A DNA stretch of 64,000 nt from Guillardia theta CCMP2712. Lineage: Eukaryota > Cryptophyceae > Pyrenomonadales > Geminigeraceae. The notes beneath the pieces were generated by a model. It saw only the letters and a program-made list of their open reading frames with translations, searched no databases and was not told the DNA's origin. Where the stretch lies: NCBI RefSeq assembly GCF_000315625.1, contig NW_005434589.1, forward strand, positions 214,865 to 278,864, in the 5' to 3' direction. Shown here one piece after another: positions 23,527 to 35,960 of this stretch (within the stretch, counting starts at the first letter, position 1; every line of letters begins with the position of its first letter). The translations under genes and the position numbers were made by a program.

Positions 23527-25788
23527 CTAGGTTGTGCCATTCCTGCGCACAGGAACACATAGCTTGGATGCCACTACCGCATGATCTGAAGGGAAGTCGA
23601 GTGTTGGAAACACCATCTCCTGCAGGCAAGTAAGGGAATAGTCTTAAAAGCTGCAGCAAACTCACCTCCACATACTTCCCACACCCCGTGTTGTCCTTCG
23701 TAGCTGGTTCTGCCTTTAGTTGAGATTGGTAGAACACGATCCAATCCTGCGGAATCGATAAGCGAAGAAGCGTGAACAACACGGGTGGCAACCTTAAGAT
23801 TCTTGTCTGCCTTGGCAATTTTGTCCTTCTTCACATTCGTGTTAGTGGCTTGCTAGATCAGGATGAAATTGTTCATACTTGACCGATCGCCTTGTTCAGT
23901 TGGGGCTGCAGGTAAGTTCTGGCGTTGCACCTGCGTGCCTGTCAATTGAGACCCATACAAAACAAGCAGGTAGCTCACGTTGTGGGGTTCACAGGATTTG
24001 GAGGGGTTCCCCAGCAAGAAGCCATACCCATTGAAGCGATCACGTCGTAAAAATGCGAGACACCCTGGAGAGCAGTTAGCTCCTTCATATCCATCTCAAA
24101 GGCTATCATCACCTGATACGTAGCACTATGCTCACGATACCTGCATATGTAGTCAGATCCGAAAGAATCCTTTCAATCATTCACGTGTTAGCATCTAGCC
24201 CAAACACGAGTGCATGATCAGAGTATGTGCTGCTTGCAACAGCGTGCACTGCTCGGACGACCTGATATTACACAACGTGAGAAGCAAACGCCTTAGGCAA
24301 ACCAGAATTCACCGGTAAAGTTGCAAGTCCGTTTGTATCGCCATGGAACGAAACAAGCAGGTATCTAGTGTGATTGTCAACAGGGAAAAATAATTTTTCT
24401 TAACTCACTTGCAGAGGTCTTTGCTCTGTATTGTATACGCCACAAGGTCGCCATCAGAGCACTGTTTGCGATATTAGTCGAACAGAAAGCAACTGCATCG
24501 AATGGCACGACAAATCAACCTGCCAGTCTTCCACAGCTGCTAAAATTTCGTTTGTGACCTGGATTGAGGATTAGACTTTCGAAAAAAAATATTTAGACAT
24601 ACATCCCGCGCTGAAGTGAGATCGAAGAGATCCTTTTTTACCATAATTATACTGTTCTGATCTCTTTTCCCATCCATCTGGAATTAACCACACATTGGTC
24701 ATAACTCGATTTTTGCGCAAGCCTCGGTTTCACATACCTTGGCTGGCTTAAACACAATGAAATCATCGCACAGCGAACCAGCTTCGACCTTCTTGACAAA
24801 GGAAGCAGCAACCTGCGATAGGACCAACAGAATTTAGAGAATAAAGGGCCAGCGAATAACGAAAGGAAACCTCTTGCAAGAATACGAATGCTGCATCTTT
24901 GTACGTCCTTGATAGAATCTCAATAATCTGCCTATCCTTCCCTTTATACAACGCATCGGAGAGAGATTTTCTGAAGAAAGTGCAAGAACATACAGATTCA
25001 GCAATCAAACGCGTTGTACGATTGACTCAAAAGTACCTCAACGTTTGCCACTTCTGAGGAGCTACACAGTCCAACATATGAATAATGATGGCATCGAAAA
25101 TGGCAAGGCAAAGAGTTTGAAGAGGAATACAGATCAGTTCCTCCTCCTCTGTAATGGCTGGATATTTGCACTTCAGGATTGGTTCCAACATTTGAAAAAC
25201 TAGACATGGGTATCCTTCCGGACGCTTTTTTGCATTGTGGACCAAGATTTGAGTATCAAAAATAAATTTCTGCCACAAGCCCCACCAAGCAGACTTGTTT
25301 TCAAAGTTCCCATCATAACAATTGATTGCTGTTGGTCTGTAGAATACCGTACCATCAGCTGCATGAATCGTGTTGGTTACTCGATCGGGCATGGAAATCA
25401 ACCTCTTGCTTCCGATCGATCTTTCTTTCAAGAAACCACTGATAATCTTTCGGCTTCTGTACTCCGACACCCATGTATCTCTGAGCTTGTCAAGTCCACT
25501 GCACTTCATTCTATCCAGGTGCTGAACAAGCTCATCAAACATCTCGTCTGTCAAAACCTCATGTATGGGACAATCCCTACTGCCTGGCTCATCAATGAAG
25601 TCTTGCACATCAACCATCATCTTATTGTATGCCGGATCATTGTGGGTAACCCAATACTCAAATGGGTTGTTGTTGACTGCAGCAATATTCCACGTAGCTG
25701 CAAGCCAAGTCTTCGTTTCGCATTCTTGGTGTCTGTGAGAGGGGCTCATGTCTACCACAGCAACCTCACTCGTAGCATGTGAGGTCAT
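23527..25788 (-). CDS. Endonuclease/exonuclease/phosphatase (EEP, DNase I-like) family protein with a large insertion
   Basis: The EEP fold hydrolyses phosphodiester or phosphate-ester bonds using a metal held by Asn, Glu, Asp and His. Its motifs appear in order on the minus strand: TWNIAAVNNNPFEYW near the start, VFLQEV in the next exon, DQNSIIMV, VSFHGDTNG, VFGLDANTY, and FPSDHAVVASKL just before the stop at 23527-23529. Roughly 230 residues lie between the first motif and the FLQE motif, far more than in a minimal EEP domain. The family member and substrate are unknown to me. The first in-frame ATG I see is at 25788. The open frame extends upstream without an ATG, so an additional 5' exon is possible. 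Exons between 23.6 and 24.8 kb are short and approximate. Confidence 0.75.
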
Positions 25789-28077
25789 CAAAGCTCCATT
25801 GAAGCCATTCTCAAGATGAGGCAGCGATGTCCGAGGATGAAACAAGGAAGACTTTTCGAAGGCAGGAGTGACGCACTGGATTCCACCTGCTGCATTCAGT
25901 TACTTTCGGATTCAGCTCACGCAGCGTCACGCTGTCCTTGCATCTCAAAGAACTATCGCTCAGAACGCTACCGACATCGTATCTTGAACTCGTACCTACA
26001 ACTTCTGCATGCAATGCAATTTTCCTTCTCGATCTAAATCCCCATGCCAGCACGCACATGCAGCTGACATGACCCCTTCTAGTCAGTCCTAGCTTCCAAA
26101 TTCTGGTCGACTAGCTCCTCCTCGTACCAGATTTGCTTTCTGCACATCAGCAACTTTCTCCTCCCTGCTCTCCTCCCTTCCAATGCGTTCTCCCGCTTTG
26201 CATGGAGCGCCGCTTCTACCGCCTCCTCCACCGTTTGGCTGCATGAAGCCCTACGCCGCGGCTGCTCCCAGTTGCCACTACCCACCCCCCTTTCACCTTC
26301 ACCCCCGAGACCACACACACACCCTACCCCAGGGTCGCCAAACCCCACGAAAGGCAAACCACACCCCAAATCTGAAAGCCGTGACCCCTGTTTTCCACCA
26401 ACATTACCCCACCTCACTCCGAACTTACCACACTCGAACAGAAACCCCCATTTGTACCGCTACCCCTACCCCTTCATTCCTATATTGTACCCCTTTCTGA
26501 ACCCTTTTTACCACCTACCCTTCAGCAGTATGGTCTGCCTACCCAAGGTTTAAAATCCTCACGGACCCTAGAGCAAGTGTATCACCCACCCCTGCAGTGA
26601 CGGAAGACCCCACCTGCCTTCAAAATGGACCAGTACCCACCCACTTCCTGTTATTGGACCGCAAAGGAAGGAATTCAGGGGTGGTCAACTTTATTTGTGG
26701 GAAACGGCCAGAGACAGCACCGGTAGGGGTACCAGTATCCAGGGGTACGGGTCCCAATGGGGTGCTCCGGTACCCCATGTTTCATATTCTAAATGCCTGC
26801 AGGTCTGGTGCTTAGCAAGGGTACCAATATACCCCCACCCCCTTGCTGCATACCCCCACCTATAAATCTGGACCACCAGGGTTTTTATCACCCTTGGGTG
26901 CTGGGTGTTAGTCTCATACATATATATAATTACAAAACGATTTAAAGAATTTTTTTGCTGTGTGGTACTGGTGGTAAACTACACTTCGGTGGTAAAGTCG
27001 TTATATCACCCTACCCTGTACTTTAGGAGAGTCACAAGGGGGAATGCACCGGTAATCTGTCAAGTTGCCATGACTGATCGTTCGCCTTGTACCCCCACCG
27101 ACTGGTATCGTACCCCCACCCTTGGATTAGTACCCCCACCTCAGCATACATCCCCGCCATGAAACTGATAAGGAATCACCCAACTTGGGTAATTGACCCC
27201 TACCCTGTGTATCCATCTCAAGACCAGGGAGCCCCAACTTAATACTGAGCTATCCCCAGAACCCCACCCCTTGAATCGAATGAATCTTCTTTGCCACGCA
27301 TACACCCCTCCAAAATATCTTTCACAGTTCACACCCTATATACAACCTACCCCACCCCGAACTCGAAATCTTATCGACGTTAAGACGGTTACACTCTGGT
27401 CAAAGTGTGTGTGGTAAAGCTCTCGATCAAACCAATGCACGAAGTTTGAAGAAGTGTGACCGTTACAATCCGTTACTTTGCCGCAATGCGGCGATTCATT
27501 GAACGCTGAGGTGTCAACTGTGGATGTGAGTCGTGCACTAGAGTTACTCGTTTGTGTTGTCACTTAAAAAAGGATCACCGATACTTCAATTTTACGTAGT
27601 GTTCGTTTGGAGAATCAAAATCAAATGAGTGTTTGCGTTTCTTGAGCTGCTCCACTTGAGACGTTCCGGCAGACACATCTTCAAAACCCACTCCACTCAT
27701 CACCTTGCTGATCAGCTCCAGCCCCTGCTCTCTCCAGGCAAAGCACACGTGCTTCAATATTATGCACGTACAAATTCTCTTTCTGCCCACTTTCTCCATT
27801 ACTTCTCATGCTTTCGCTGTACTTTGAAAATACTAATCCACTGTTTCCTACACTGAACCTTTAGTAAAAAGAGTTCACTTCGTCAGGTACATGCTAGCCG
27901 GAGTTCAATCTCTGAAGCCATCCCAAACCTTAACACATGCACAGATCTCCCCTTTCTCCTTCAAGAAATAATTTTGCAACATCTCTTGCTTTGCTCCCCA
28001 GACTTTTTTCCGCCCTTTCGACTCCCGCTTCACCTCATCCCTCATCCCTGGACCATCAGTCTCTCCTATTGTCCCGT
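25789..28077. other. Long C-rich intergenic spacer
   Basis: Positions 26270-27400 are strikingly rich in C and poor in G on the plus strand, dominated by CCCCACC, TACCCCC and ACCCC words with no fixed period. Positions 27400-28070 have more ordinary composition. None of the open frames resembles a protein family; they are Pro/Thr/His-rich products of the composition. Confidence 0.5.
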
Positions 28078-28287
28078 GTCCTGCCCTGCCCTGCCCTGCC
28101 CTGCCCTGCCCTGCCCTGCCCTGCCCTGCCCTGCCCTGCCCTGCCCTGCCCTGCCCTGCCCTGCCCTGCCCTGCCCTGCCCTGCCCTGCCCTGCCCTGCC
28201 CTGCCCTGCCCTGCCCTGCCCTGCCCTGCCCTGCCCTGCCCTGCCCTGCCCTGCCCTGCCCTGCCCTGCCCTGCCCTGCCCTGCCCT
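28078..28287. repeat. (CTGCC)n pentanucleotide microsatellite, about 41 copies
   Basis: An uninterrupted CTGCC pentamer array. Because 5 is not a multiple of 3 and the unit holds no stop codon, several frames stay open on both strands, giving spurious ALPCP and GQGRA repeat proteins. Confidence 0.98.
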
Positions 28288-28663
28288 CTTCATTGATCCT
28301 TCATCTTACGGCTCATCAGTCCATTTTTCTATGTCCTTCACCACCCCACCTAGCTACATTATTTCTTGCCCCATACACTACCCTACCCCATTAATTTCGT
28401 CTCCCTGATACCCACCCTTAATGCTTATAACCCTACCCCTGGGTAGGGTGAACCAAACAATCCTACCACCCCCTAACTTACGCTAAGAATCTATAAACAT
28501 AACCCTCCCCATGTGCGTCATGAAGACCAGTACCCCCACCTTCATTCACTTGTTCCGAACTTTGTAACCACGGGTAGTATGTAGCAACTCGACGTACCCC
28601 ACCACATCGGTTGCCCGACAGTACCCCCCATGGCTATCTACCATCCGACTGCGCTACAGTACT
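28288..28663. other. C-rich spacer upstream of dihydroorotate dehydrogenase
   Basis: C-rich sequence with CCCTACCCC words. It probably contains the promoter of the next gene, but I see no specific site. Confidence 0.4.
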
Positions 28664-31192
28664 ATGGCGCTCAAACATGCCGTGCGAGGCCTCGCGTGGG
28701 TGGCTGGAGGCGCCGTGGTGGTCTCGACGTCCTCGCATCCTGCGATAGGTGAGAAGTAGAAAGATGAGACGGGGAGACGGGGGAAGGGGGAAGGGAGTGA
28801 GAGAGGATTGACCTACCGTGATGCAAATCTGAGGAGAGGAAGATAGATTTAGGATGAGCTGAGGGCGGGAATGGGGGGAGATGAGGACCAAGATGATCAT
28901 GATCACGATCAAAATACATGAAAAGGGACTCAGGATGATAGACACACGAGGATGCGAAAGTTTTGCGAAAGACTGAGGCAGCCTTGTGGGCGTTGCGGCT
29001 GTTGCAACTTCACCTATTGATCCTTTGATATCAAAAACGTCTGCCGTTGGTTTCTTGCGCTGACGAGATCTCGCTATGAATGTTTCTTGCCGTGGAGAGA
29101 TCTTGTGGGTATAGATCGTGTTGAGTACTTAGAATGTTCATTATCAAGGATTCAAAGTACCTGTCATGTTCGTGTTTGTGACTTTTCAAACCCGGTGAAG
29201 CCATGATCGTATCTCATATTCTAACATATTTGCTTTTGAAGGAGAGGTGAAATGCAGGTTTGGAACGGAAATGTACAAGAAATTCATGTGCAGGAGTTTG
29301 TCCCTCGTGCCATATCACTGATTCTGTTGGTCCAGGTGGCCCATCCTGGCTCTACAGGATCCAGAGAGCTCCCACGAGCTCTCGGTGTGGATGGCAAAGA
29401 ACGGCCTCACACCCATCGATCGAGTGGCTGAGAATCCTGCACTCAAGGTCAACGTGTTCGGAAAGGAGTTCAGTGAGATCTTGGGGGAGGAGCAACGAAG
29501 TTCAGTCACCAACATCGCAGGAAATCCCCTCGGACTCGCTGCTGGATGCGACAAGCATGGCGAGGCGGTGATAAAGTTTGAGAGGAGTTGCGGTCTGGTG
29601 ATCATTCGAACCAGGTGAAAGGGTTCATGAACATGGGCTTCGGTTTCGTTGAGGTTGGAAGTGTCACCCCCCAGCCACAGGTCAGGCTCGTCCTTCTCCA
29701 CCCCTTCGCCTGCGTTCGTGACGCGGATGTCTCAGCCTGGGAACGACAAGCCGCGCATGTTCCGTCTCACTGAGGTGCTGAAGCTGAACTGCTCCCCTGC
29801 TCGCTCATGGATGTTGTCAGGACCAAGGAGTGATCAATCGATACGGATTTAACAGCCACGGAGCAGAGGAAGTTTTTGAGAGGCTCAAGGTAAGAAAATC
29901 GGCGAGGAAGGTCGAAGATGATCTCGCTGAATGGCCCTCAGGCAATCAGAGAGTCAGGGCAGGAACTTCGTGGTAACCTTGCCATCAACCTCGGCAAGAA
30001 CAAAACTGCGGTTGGGGATGGTGAAGCACACGCGAGCGAATGCTAAGCAAATGGCAGGATGCTATTCCCGACTACGTCTACGGAGTGAAAAAGGTGTCAC
30101 ACACTTTCTATAGAACACCCTTCTTCTTACTTGTATCTCTCAGTTCGGCGAGCTTGCTGACTTCCTCGTTGTCAACATCTCTTCTCCCAATACACCTGGT
30201 CTCCGACGTAAGTCAGACCAGCGGCGTGGCGAGGAAGAGCTGGCTGACGTTGCTGCTGCGGCATGCAGAGCTGCAATCCCGCAAGGAACTGGAAGGGTTG
30301 ATCAGCGCAGTCATGAAAGTACGGAATGAGAGCTGCCCCAAGGTGTTGACAGATGCCTCTGTCACTCCATGTCGAATCGACCCTGACACCTCTCCGTCTT
30401 AGGTCCCCTTGCTGGTAAAGATCGCTCCTGACCTCACCGATACCGAGCTCAAGGAGATTTGCCAAGTGAGTCAGAGGTGTTGTTGCCTCCTGGCAAGCCA
30501 ACTGTTGAGCAGGTGGCGACCAAGATGAAGGTGGATGGGATGGTTGTTACCAACACCACCATCTCGCGCCCAGAATCTTTGACCGGAGCCGCTAAGGAGG
30601 GTGAGAAGAGAAGCGCGGGTTGCTGCAGTCGTGACTGACCTCCCTGCTATGTGTGCGGCAGAGACGGGGGGGCTGAGCGGGCTTCCCCTCAAGGACATGT
30701 CGACTGAAGGTCAGCCGCTCTCCTGCCTCTTCTGGTCTCACACGCTCCCAGTGATCAGGAAGGTCTACAAGCTGACCGGCGGGAAGCTCCCTCTCGTAGC
30801 TCTGATGCCTTCACCCCTCCTCGTCTTCCTGACCTCCTGCTCGCAGATTGGAGTTGGTGGAGTGGGAACTGGGCAGGTCGTCGGTCTGCACGCGGTCGGG
30901 GAGGACATGACATGACTTGGCAGGATGTATACGACAAGATCAGAGCTGGCGCCTCCCTCGTTGAGATGTACTCGCGCCTAGGTGACGAGGGCGCCCGTTG
31001 GTTTCCTCGCTAATGAGCAACTTGGCAGCATACGAGGGACCATGGTCACCGCCCAAGATCAAGTTGGAGCTCAGCAGACTGCTCAAGGTACTGGAGTTCA
31101 GTAGGAGTCTTGCTGGATGTATCTAACGGTATGGAAAGGCGGATGGATTTGAGAACGTCGCCGATGCTATCGGGGCAGATGCAAAGAAGTGA
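28664..31192 (+). CDS. Dihydroorotate dehydrogenase, class 2 (membrane-bound type)
   Basis: This FMN enzyme oxidises dihydroorotate to orotate in pyrimidine synthesis. Class 2 enzymes sit on the mitochondrial inner membrane and pass electrons to quinone. The first exon (MALKHAVRGLAWVAGGAVVV) gives a basic, hydrophobic leader of the expected sort. Then come FGTEMYKKFM, DPESSHELSVWMAKNGL, NPLGLAAGCDKHGEAV, MGFGFVEVGSVTPQPQ, NRYGFNSHG, NLAINLGKNKT, LVVNISSPNTPGLR, VPLLVKIAPDLTD, MVVTNTTISRP, ETGGLSGLPLKDMST, IGVGGVGTGQ, IRAGASLVEMYS and a tail DGFENVADAIGAD. All FMN and orotate-binding blocks, including the VNISSPNT loop with its class 2 serine, are present. About a dozen short exons are needed; their limits were inferred from conservation. 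The stop is at 31190-31192. Confidence 0.93.
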
Positions 31193-31617
31193 AGGAGAGA
31201 AGGAGAGAGGAAGAAGGGGACGAAGAGGTTTGCTGTTGGGCTGACTTTCTTCCTCCGCTTATTATCAAAGAATATATCCAACATTTATCTCATCAGGCCT
31301 CTCTTTCTCCTTAATCCTCCCACTCCCTCTTCCTGTCGTCTTGATCTGCTCAGTGCTTTCTTCACTTGCGGTTTCCCTTCCCTGATGGTATTGGAGTCCC
31401 GCCTGCACTTCCAACGAGATTCGAGGCAGCAGCCTAGCGGGGTAGTGTGAGCAGCACTAGCACTGCTGAACAAGAACAAGCATGCAGAGGAAGGGGAGGA
31501 GCGGAGAGCGAGGAGTGGGAGACGAAGTCGTAAGCAGGAGCGAGCAAACGCAACCTGGCCGTCTTGGAGTCTCTGGGAAGGAGCAGTCTTGCGCTTCTTG
31601 AGGGGGCGCAGAAGATC

Positions 31618-33908
31618 CTAAAGAAGGATGAGCGAGCGATGCGGAGGAGACGGAGGGGCAGTAGGGGGACCTGCTTCTTGTCGAACAAACTTTCTCGATC
31701 CTTCTTCTTCTTGCTGACCTTTTTCTGAAAAAACGTGAGGGGGGACGAGGAGGAGTGGATGGAAGGGGAGGCGGGGGGGGGGTAGCAAGGAGACCTGCCA
31801 GTCCATCAAAGTGATGACATCGTTGCAGAGCTGGACGAAAGCCTGTGGGCGAGGATTAGGATCTCCTGCGCAATGTAGAGGAAAAAGAAGGCACGTCTGG
31901 ATGAGGTATGGCACTTGTTGAATGAGGCAGCAGCGGGAGCAAGAACAGGANNNNNNNNNNNNNNNNNNNNNNNNNNNNNNNNNNNNNNNNNNNNNNNNNN
32001 NNNNNNNNNNNNNNNNNNNNNNNNNNNNNNNNNNNNNNNNNNNNNNNNNNAGGAGGAGGAGGAGAAAGAGGCAGCCAAGGTGATGGTGGTGGTGATAAAG
32101 GAGGAGGAGAAAGAGGTGGAGCATGAGCAGCAGAAGGAGGTGGTGGTGGAGGAGGAGCAGCAGCAGCAAGAGGGGGAGGAGAAATTCACATATCTATAAC
32201 TTACCGCTTGTGTGTGCTGGGATGACAGATGGATATAGATTCCTGCTCCTGGAAGGAGCAACAGTCAAGCTTGAGTGTTGCCGCAAAAACAAAAGGGAAA
32301 CAACATAGTGCAATTGGTGACTAGGTAGGATTCGATGGGAGTTGAAGGAAGCAGGAAGAACATGGTGGAGCGAGAGGCAGGTGAATTCGGGGGTAGAGGA
32401 GGAGGAGAAGAGAGGAGGACGACGAGGAAAGGCTGTAGTAATAGGGAGGATTTACCCGCTAGCCACTTGAGTGCGCTTTGCCGTTCCGCAGACTTTGTCA
32501 CCTGCTGACCGGTGAGGGAGCTGGAGGAGGAGTAGAATGCGAAGTGCTCGACACTCACGATCGTGCTCCGGAGAGCGACAGAGCCAGGGGGGCACGCAGC
32601 AGCTTCCTCCTCCACCTCCCCTTTCTTCTTCTTTATGTCTGGCTGTGACTGAAAAAGATCGTGAGCACCACAGGATGGGAGGAGAAGGAGAAATTCCCCA
32701 CCTTCTTCTTTCTGTTCGTGTCGATCTTGCGAGCCTGCTCCAAGATCTGCAGGAAGCAATGTGGTTCACAGCACGCTGGCGGGAAGCAAAGAATGCTTAC
32801 GACTAGCTCGCTCTTCATCTCTGCCTTCGGTCGGGTGAACAACTTCTCCATCCCCATCTTTCTCTGTCACACACGGTAAATGAGCAGGGAGTATGGCCCC
32901 GATCCCTCGCCTGCGTCTCCCACTCCAAGTTGTAAGGGTGCGTCATCAAAACTCCATCATCGCCATCTCCGCAAAGGTTTCGGAGCTGAGTGAGCACAAG
33001 GAAACATGTCAGTAAATCATCAGCGGATTTGTCGACCCTGGTCACCTCTGCCAGCTTTCTCTGACAGAAGTAGAACCTGGCAACAATTGAATGATCGCTA
33101 CAACATGGATTCAGAAGCCTCCACCTGTCTTTGAGTGCATCTATGCTCCGTGGAGTAGAGAGATTCCATCGGTCTGTTGGCAATTTCTTGATGAGCCAGA
33201 GAACTTCAAAGTGAGTTTCCATCAACCATTCACGACGATGAAGTTGAGATCGAATCTCTCCACCAGCTTGAAGAGCTGTCAAGACCAACCGATCAGCCCA
33301 CCATCACCATCTCTCAGCAGGAGAACACCTCGTCAGTTTCTTGTTTCGTCCAGTCCGAAACCGTCAGATGTCGCGCGTATTCCTCCTCGTTGTACTTCAG
33401 AACCGCCGCCTGTTGTTTCTTTGGTTCACTCTCGGATCAGGAGCGATGCGGTTGAAACTTTCCTTCTTGTTGAACTTGGCGAACGGATACTCCTCTAGAT
33501 TTATTCCCTTCCTCTGCAGCATACACATCACAAAACCCCAACACACCTGCTCCCCCTCCTTGTCCGACCTGCCAGTGACGGAGCTCTAAACCATCCGATC
33601 GTGCCGGGTTAGCAAAAGTCTTCCATTCCCATCCTTGTTGCTGCTTCACAGTCACCACACAAGACCTCCCTTCCTGCTTCGACCTGGATATTCGGCTGCT
33701 GCAGAATCACTGGTGGTACGACGCCTCCTGGCAGCGGCGGCTGTGACTGAGCTGCTTTCTGCTGCTCCTTCTCCTGTTGCATGCTCAGCCTTCCCGGTAG
33801 ACATGTCCGGCAACAAGCTCGAGCCACCTTCTTCCTTTCGCGCCAAAGAGACGGAGGCGGAGTAGGGATGAGGCAGATCGGTGAGTCTCCGAGGTCCATG
33901 CCTCTCAT
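31618..33908 (-). CDS. DMAP1/SWC4-like chromatin-remodelling subunit (interrupted by an assembly gap)
   Basis: DMAP1 (yeast Swc4/Eaf2) is a SANT-domain subunit shared by the SWR1 and NuA4 complexes. Minus-strand segments match it in order: MRGMDLGDS near 33900, VTVKQQQGWEWKTFANPARSD and LELRHW near 33590-33650, FNKK with nearby basic residues near 33450, QLFKLVERFDLNFIVVN near 33270, DRWN and RSIDALKDR near 33140, FYFCQRKLAE, HPYNLEWE, KLFTRPKAEMKSE and LEQARKIDTNRKKK near 32720, and RPQAFVQLCNDVITLMDW near 31830. The run of 100 N at 31951-32050 falls inside the gene. The true start and the 3' end are uncertain; the stop near 31618 is one choice among frames. Confidence 0.7.
31951..32050. other. 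Assembly gap (100 N)
   Basis: A run of exactly 100 N, the conventional placeholder for a gap of unknown size. The right flank is a GGA-rich low-complexity stretch, a likely reason the assembly broke here. Confidence 0.99.
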
Positions 33909-33959
33909 GTAGCTGATCGCAGCGTCAGCGCTCAATCACCATGCCACGCATAGAGCAAC

Positions 33960-34504
33960 CTGCTCAGACTACCCGAGGGCATCGTGACTGAAGAGCGCCG
34001 GTCCCACAAGCAAGAGGAATCAAGTAACCTGTATCAAGATATCAACCTCTGGTCGCATAAGCGGGGATGCTTGTCAAAGATGATCTCAGCTGTGCAATTG
34101 TTCTGTCCTTCCCTCCTCTATCGCTTATTAATGTCGGCTACGCTCTTGACCTGCCACATGGACTTCATCGTAACCGCTAACTTGTCTGTCCCTTCTCCAT
34201 ATCATTCACATGCACTTTTATTTGGATTGCTATCTCCACGTCCTTCTCATTCCCACAACCTCGGCCCCTCCCCTTGCACTGCATAGCTACCGTTCTACTG
34301 GTTCCATCTCACCCCTTTCACCTCTCCTCTTGTCTCTGTCCTCCTCATACTGCTTCCCCTCCTGCTGCTCATCCCCTCCTCCCTTTCCATCCCTCTCCTA
34401 GTAGATGCTCTCTCCCCGTCCCTCCCTTCCCCATCCTCCCTCCCCTTCCGCCCTCGCTCATCTCTGCCGCCACCCAGCCTCCATTAACTAAAATTGTGAT
34501 ACTT
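33960..34504. other. Pyrimidine-rich spacer
   Basis: Positions 34180-34480 are pyrimidine-rich (CTCCTCCC, CCCTTCC words). The several short open frames are composition artefacts. No gene is called. Confidence 0.4.
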
Positions 34505-34800
34505 TTGAAGGGTGCGAGTCGAGAGTGCCACCGGGCCGGGGGGCTCAGTGACCGTGCTCCGGGCGTACCGTACCGAGTCACGAGTCACTGAGTCGAACTC
34601 CCGGAAACGCCGGGCCCGGCGGACGGTCCGATCGGGCCACGCGGCCCGCCGCCGGGCGGCCCGCCGCCGTACTGTGCCTGTAACGCCGGTACGGTCACAG
34701 CCGGGCGTGGACCGGCGGACTCGGGCCCGGCGCCGCGACTCAGCGCGGCCTGCCCGGCTGGGTGCCGGGGTGGCCGTGGACTGCAGCCTGAAATGGTCAC
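34505..34800. repeat. GC-rich palindromic island 4
   Basis: About 295 bp of extreme GC content with nested palindromes (GGGCCCGG, CGCGGCCCGCCGCCGG) and a run GTACCGTACCGAGTCACGAG followed by TCACTGAGTCG. Flanks return abruptly to AT-rich sequence. No coding frame was found. Confidence 0.6.
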
Positions 34801-34995
34801 ATAGTTACGGCGTACTATGTTGAATGGTTGAATTCTGCCCAGAACTGTTCCGACGACCGTATCACGCTACGCACATAACACAGGAAAAAATGCGGAAGAT
34901 CGCGCTATGATTCGGAGGCTCACTGAAAAAGTTTCTTGCACAATAATTTAAGTTACAAGCAAAAATGTTCACGCAAAAGCTTTGATGTCTGTGAA

Positions 34996-35960
34996 TTAGG
35001 CGATGAAAGTTCCCTGATCATCCTTGACAGATCTCACAGTGGTGAAATACTTCGCAAGCGTCTTCCCAAGGGCATTTCTCAAGATCGGCGCCTGAAAGTT
35101 CAACAACCTTAGAACTCATCACATCACCCACGTCTACGTCACCTGTGAGTCAGACGCCTTCCTGTCAGACTGCGTTGTCTCCTGCTCCTGCACGGCATTG
35201 AACAGAGACAGGAACGAATGCCACCTGTTACCTGCAGCCTTGTAAGCGAGTCGAAGGTCCTATCCCTCTGCCCAAGATGCGTCAGTCGCTGAATCTGTCG
35301 AGTCTGCTCATGGAAAGGACCGATTGATGACGCGGCCTGTCTTGCCAGCTCGAGTGCATGCTCCCCCCCTGATGACGCAGGTGCATTCAGGGAGGAAAAA
35401 GCTTGCAAATTCGTCTCACATCAGCAGCAGCGATCAAGCCTTGGAGGGAACCAGGATCTAAGTCCGTCCTTGCCCGCTGAAAGATAGCCACGTTATGCCA
35501 CAGCCACACTCACGCAGTAAGATGCACAACCTTGAGGGAGAATTGTACAACCTTCTCCTTCTGTTTTTCAGACTTGAGATTATGTTGGTGAGTTCTAAAA
35601 CTGACTTACCGGGCTGAAAACGCCCAATGAATCCAAGACAGTCGAGTTACGACCAGACCCAAATGATAACACCAATGCTACATTTGATATATCAACCATT
35701 CTCTTAGAAAAAAATTACCATCTTACCAAGAGCACCGCACATAGCAAACGCAAGGGCAGCCAAAGCATATCTTGAATATCTGGGGATTCCATGCATGAGA
35801 ACATCTTACATACTTCTGCAACAACTTGACACCTATTCTCAGGCATGGTGCTGCCCTTTGCGTCTTCCGCACCTGGAGCAACAAAGACGGTGTCACACGC
35901 ACAGGAAACTATGCTTCTCACAAGGGAACAGTTGAGCTTTCAACAGGGTAAGGATGAGAG
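34996..35960 (-). CDS. Predicted membrane protein of unknown function, 5' end not defined
   Basis: I do not recognise the family. A chain of short exons with good GT..AG borders reads LRIGVKLLQK then YSRYALAALAFAMCGAL (a likely membrane helix) near 35730-35860, ALVLSFGSGRNSTVLDS with LGVFSP near 35610-35690, HQHNLKSEKQKEKVVQFSLK near 35530-35600, RTDLDPGSLQGLIAAAD near 35420-35480, LQAFSSLNAPASSGGEHALE with ARQAASSIGPFHEQTRQ, then DLRLAYKAAGNRWHSFL and QEQETTQSDRKASDSQ, and a last exon APILRNALGKTLAKYFTTV with RSVKDDQGTFIA. The stop is at 34996-34998. The upstream start lies beyond about 35.9 kb and could not be fixed. Confidence 0.5.

Noticed and set aside
27937-28408. ALPCP-repeat and GQGRA-repeat proteins
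   Set aside because: Direct translations of the CTGCC microsatellite in frames without stops.
26270-28630. C-rich CCCTACCC words as interstitial telomere repeats
   Set aside because: There is no regular repeat period, and word order varies. A telomere array would be regular.
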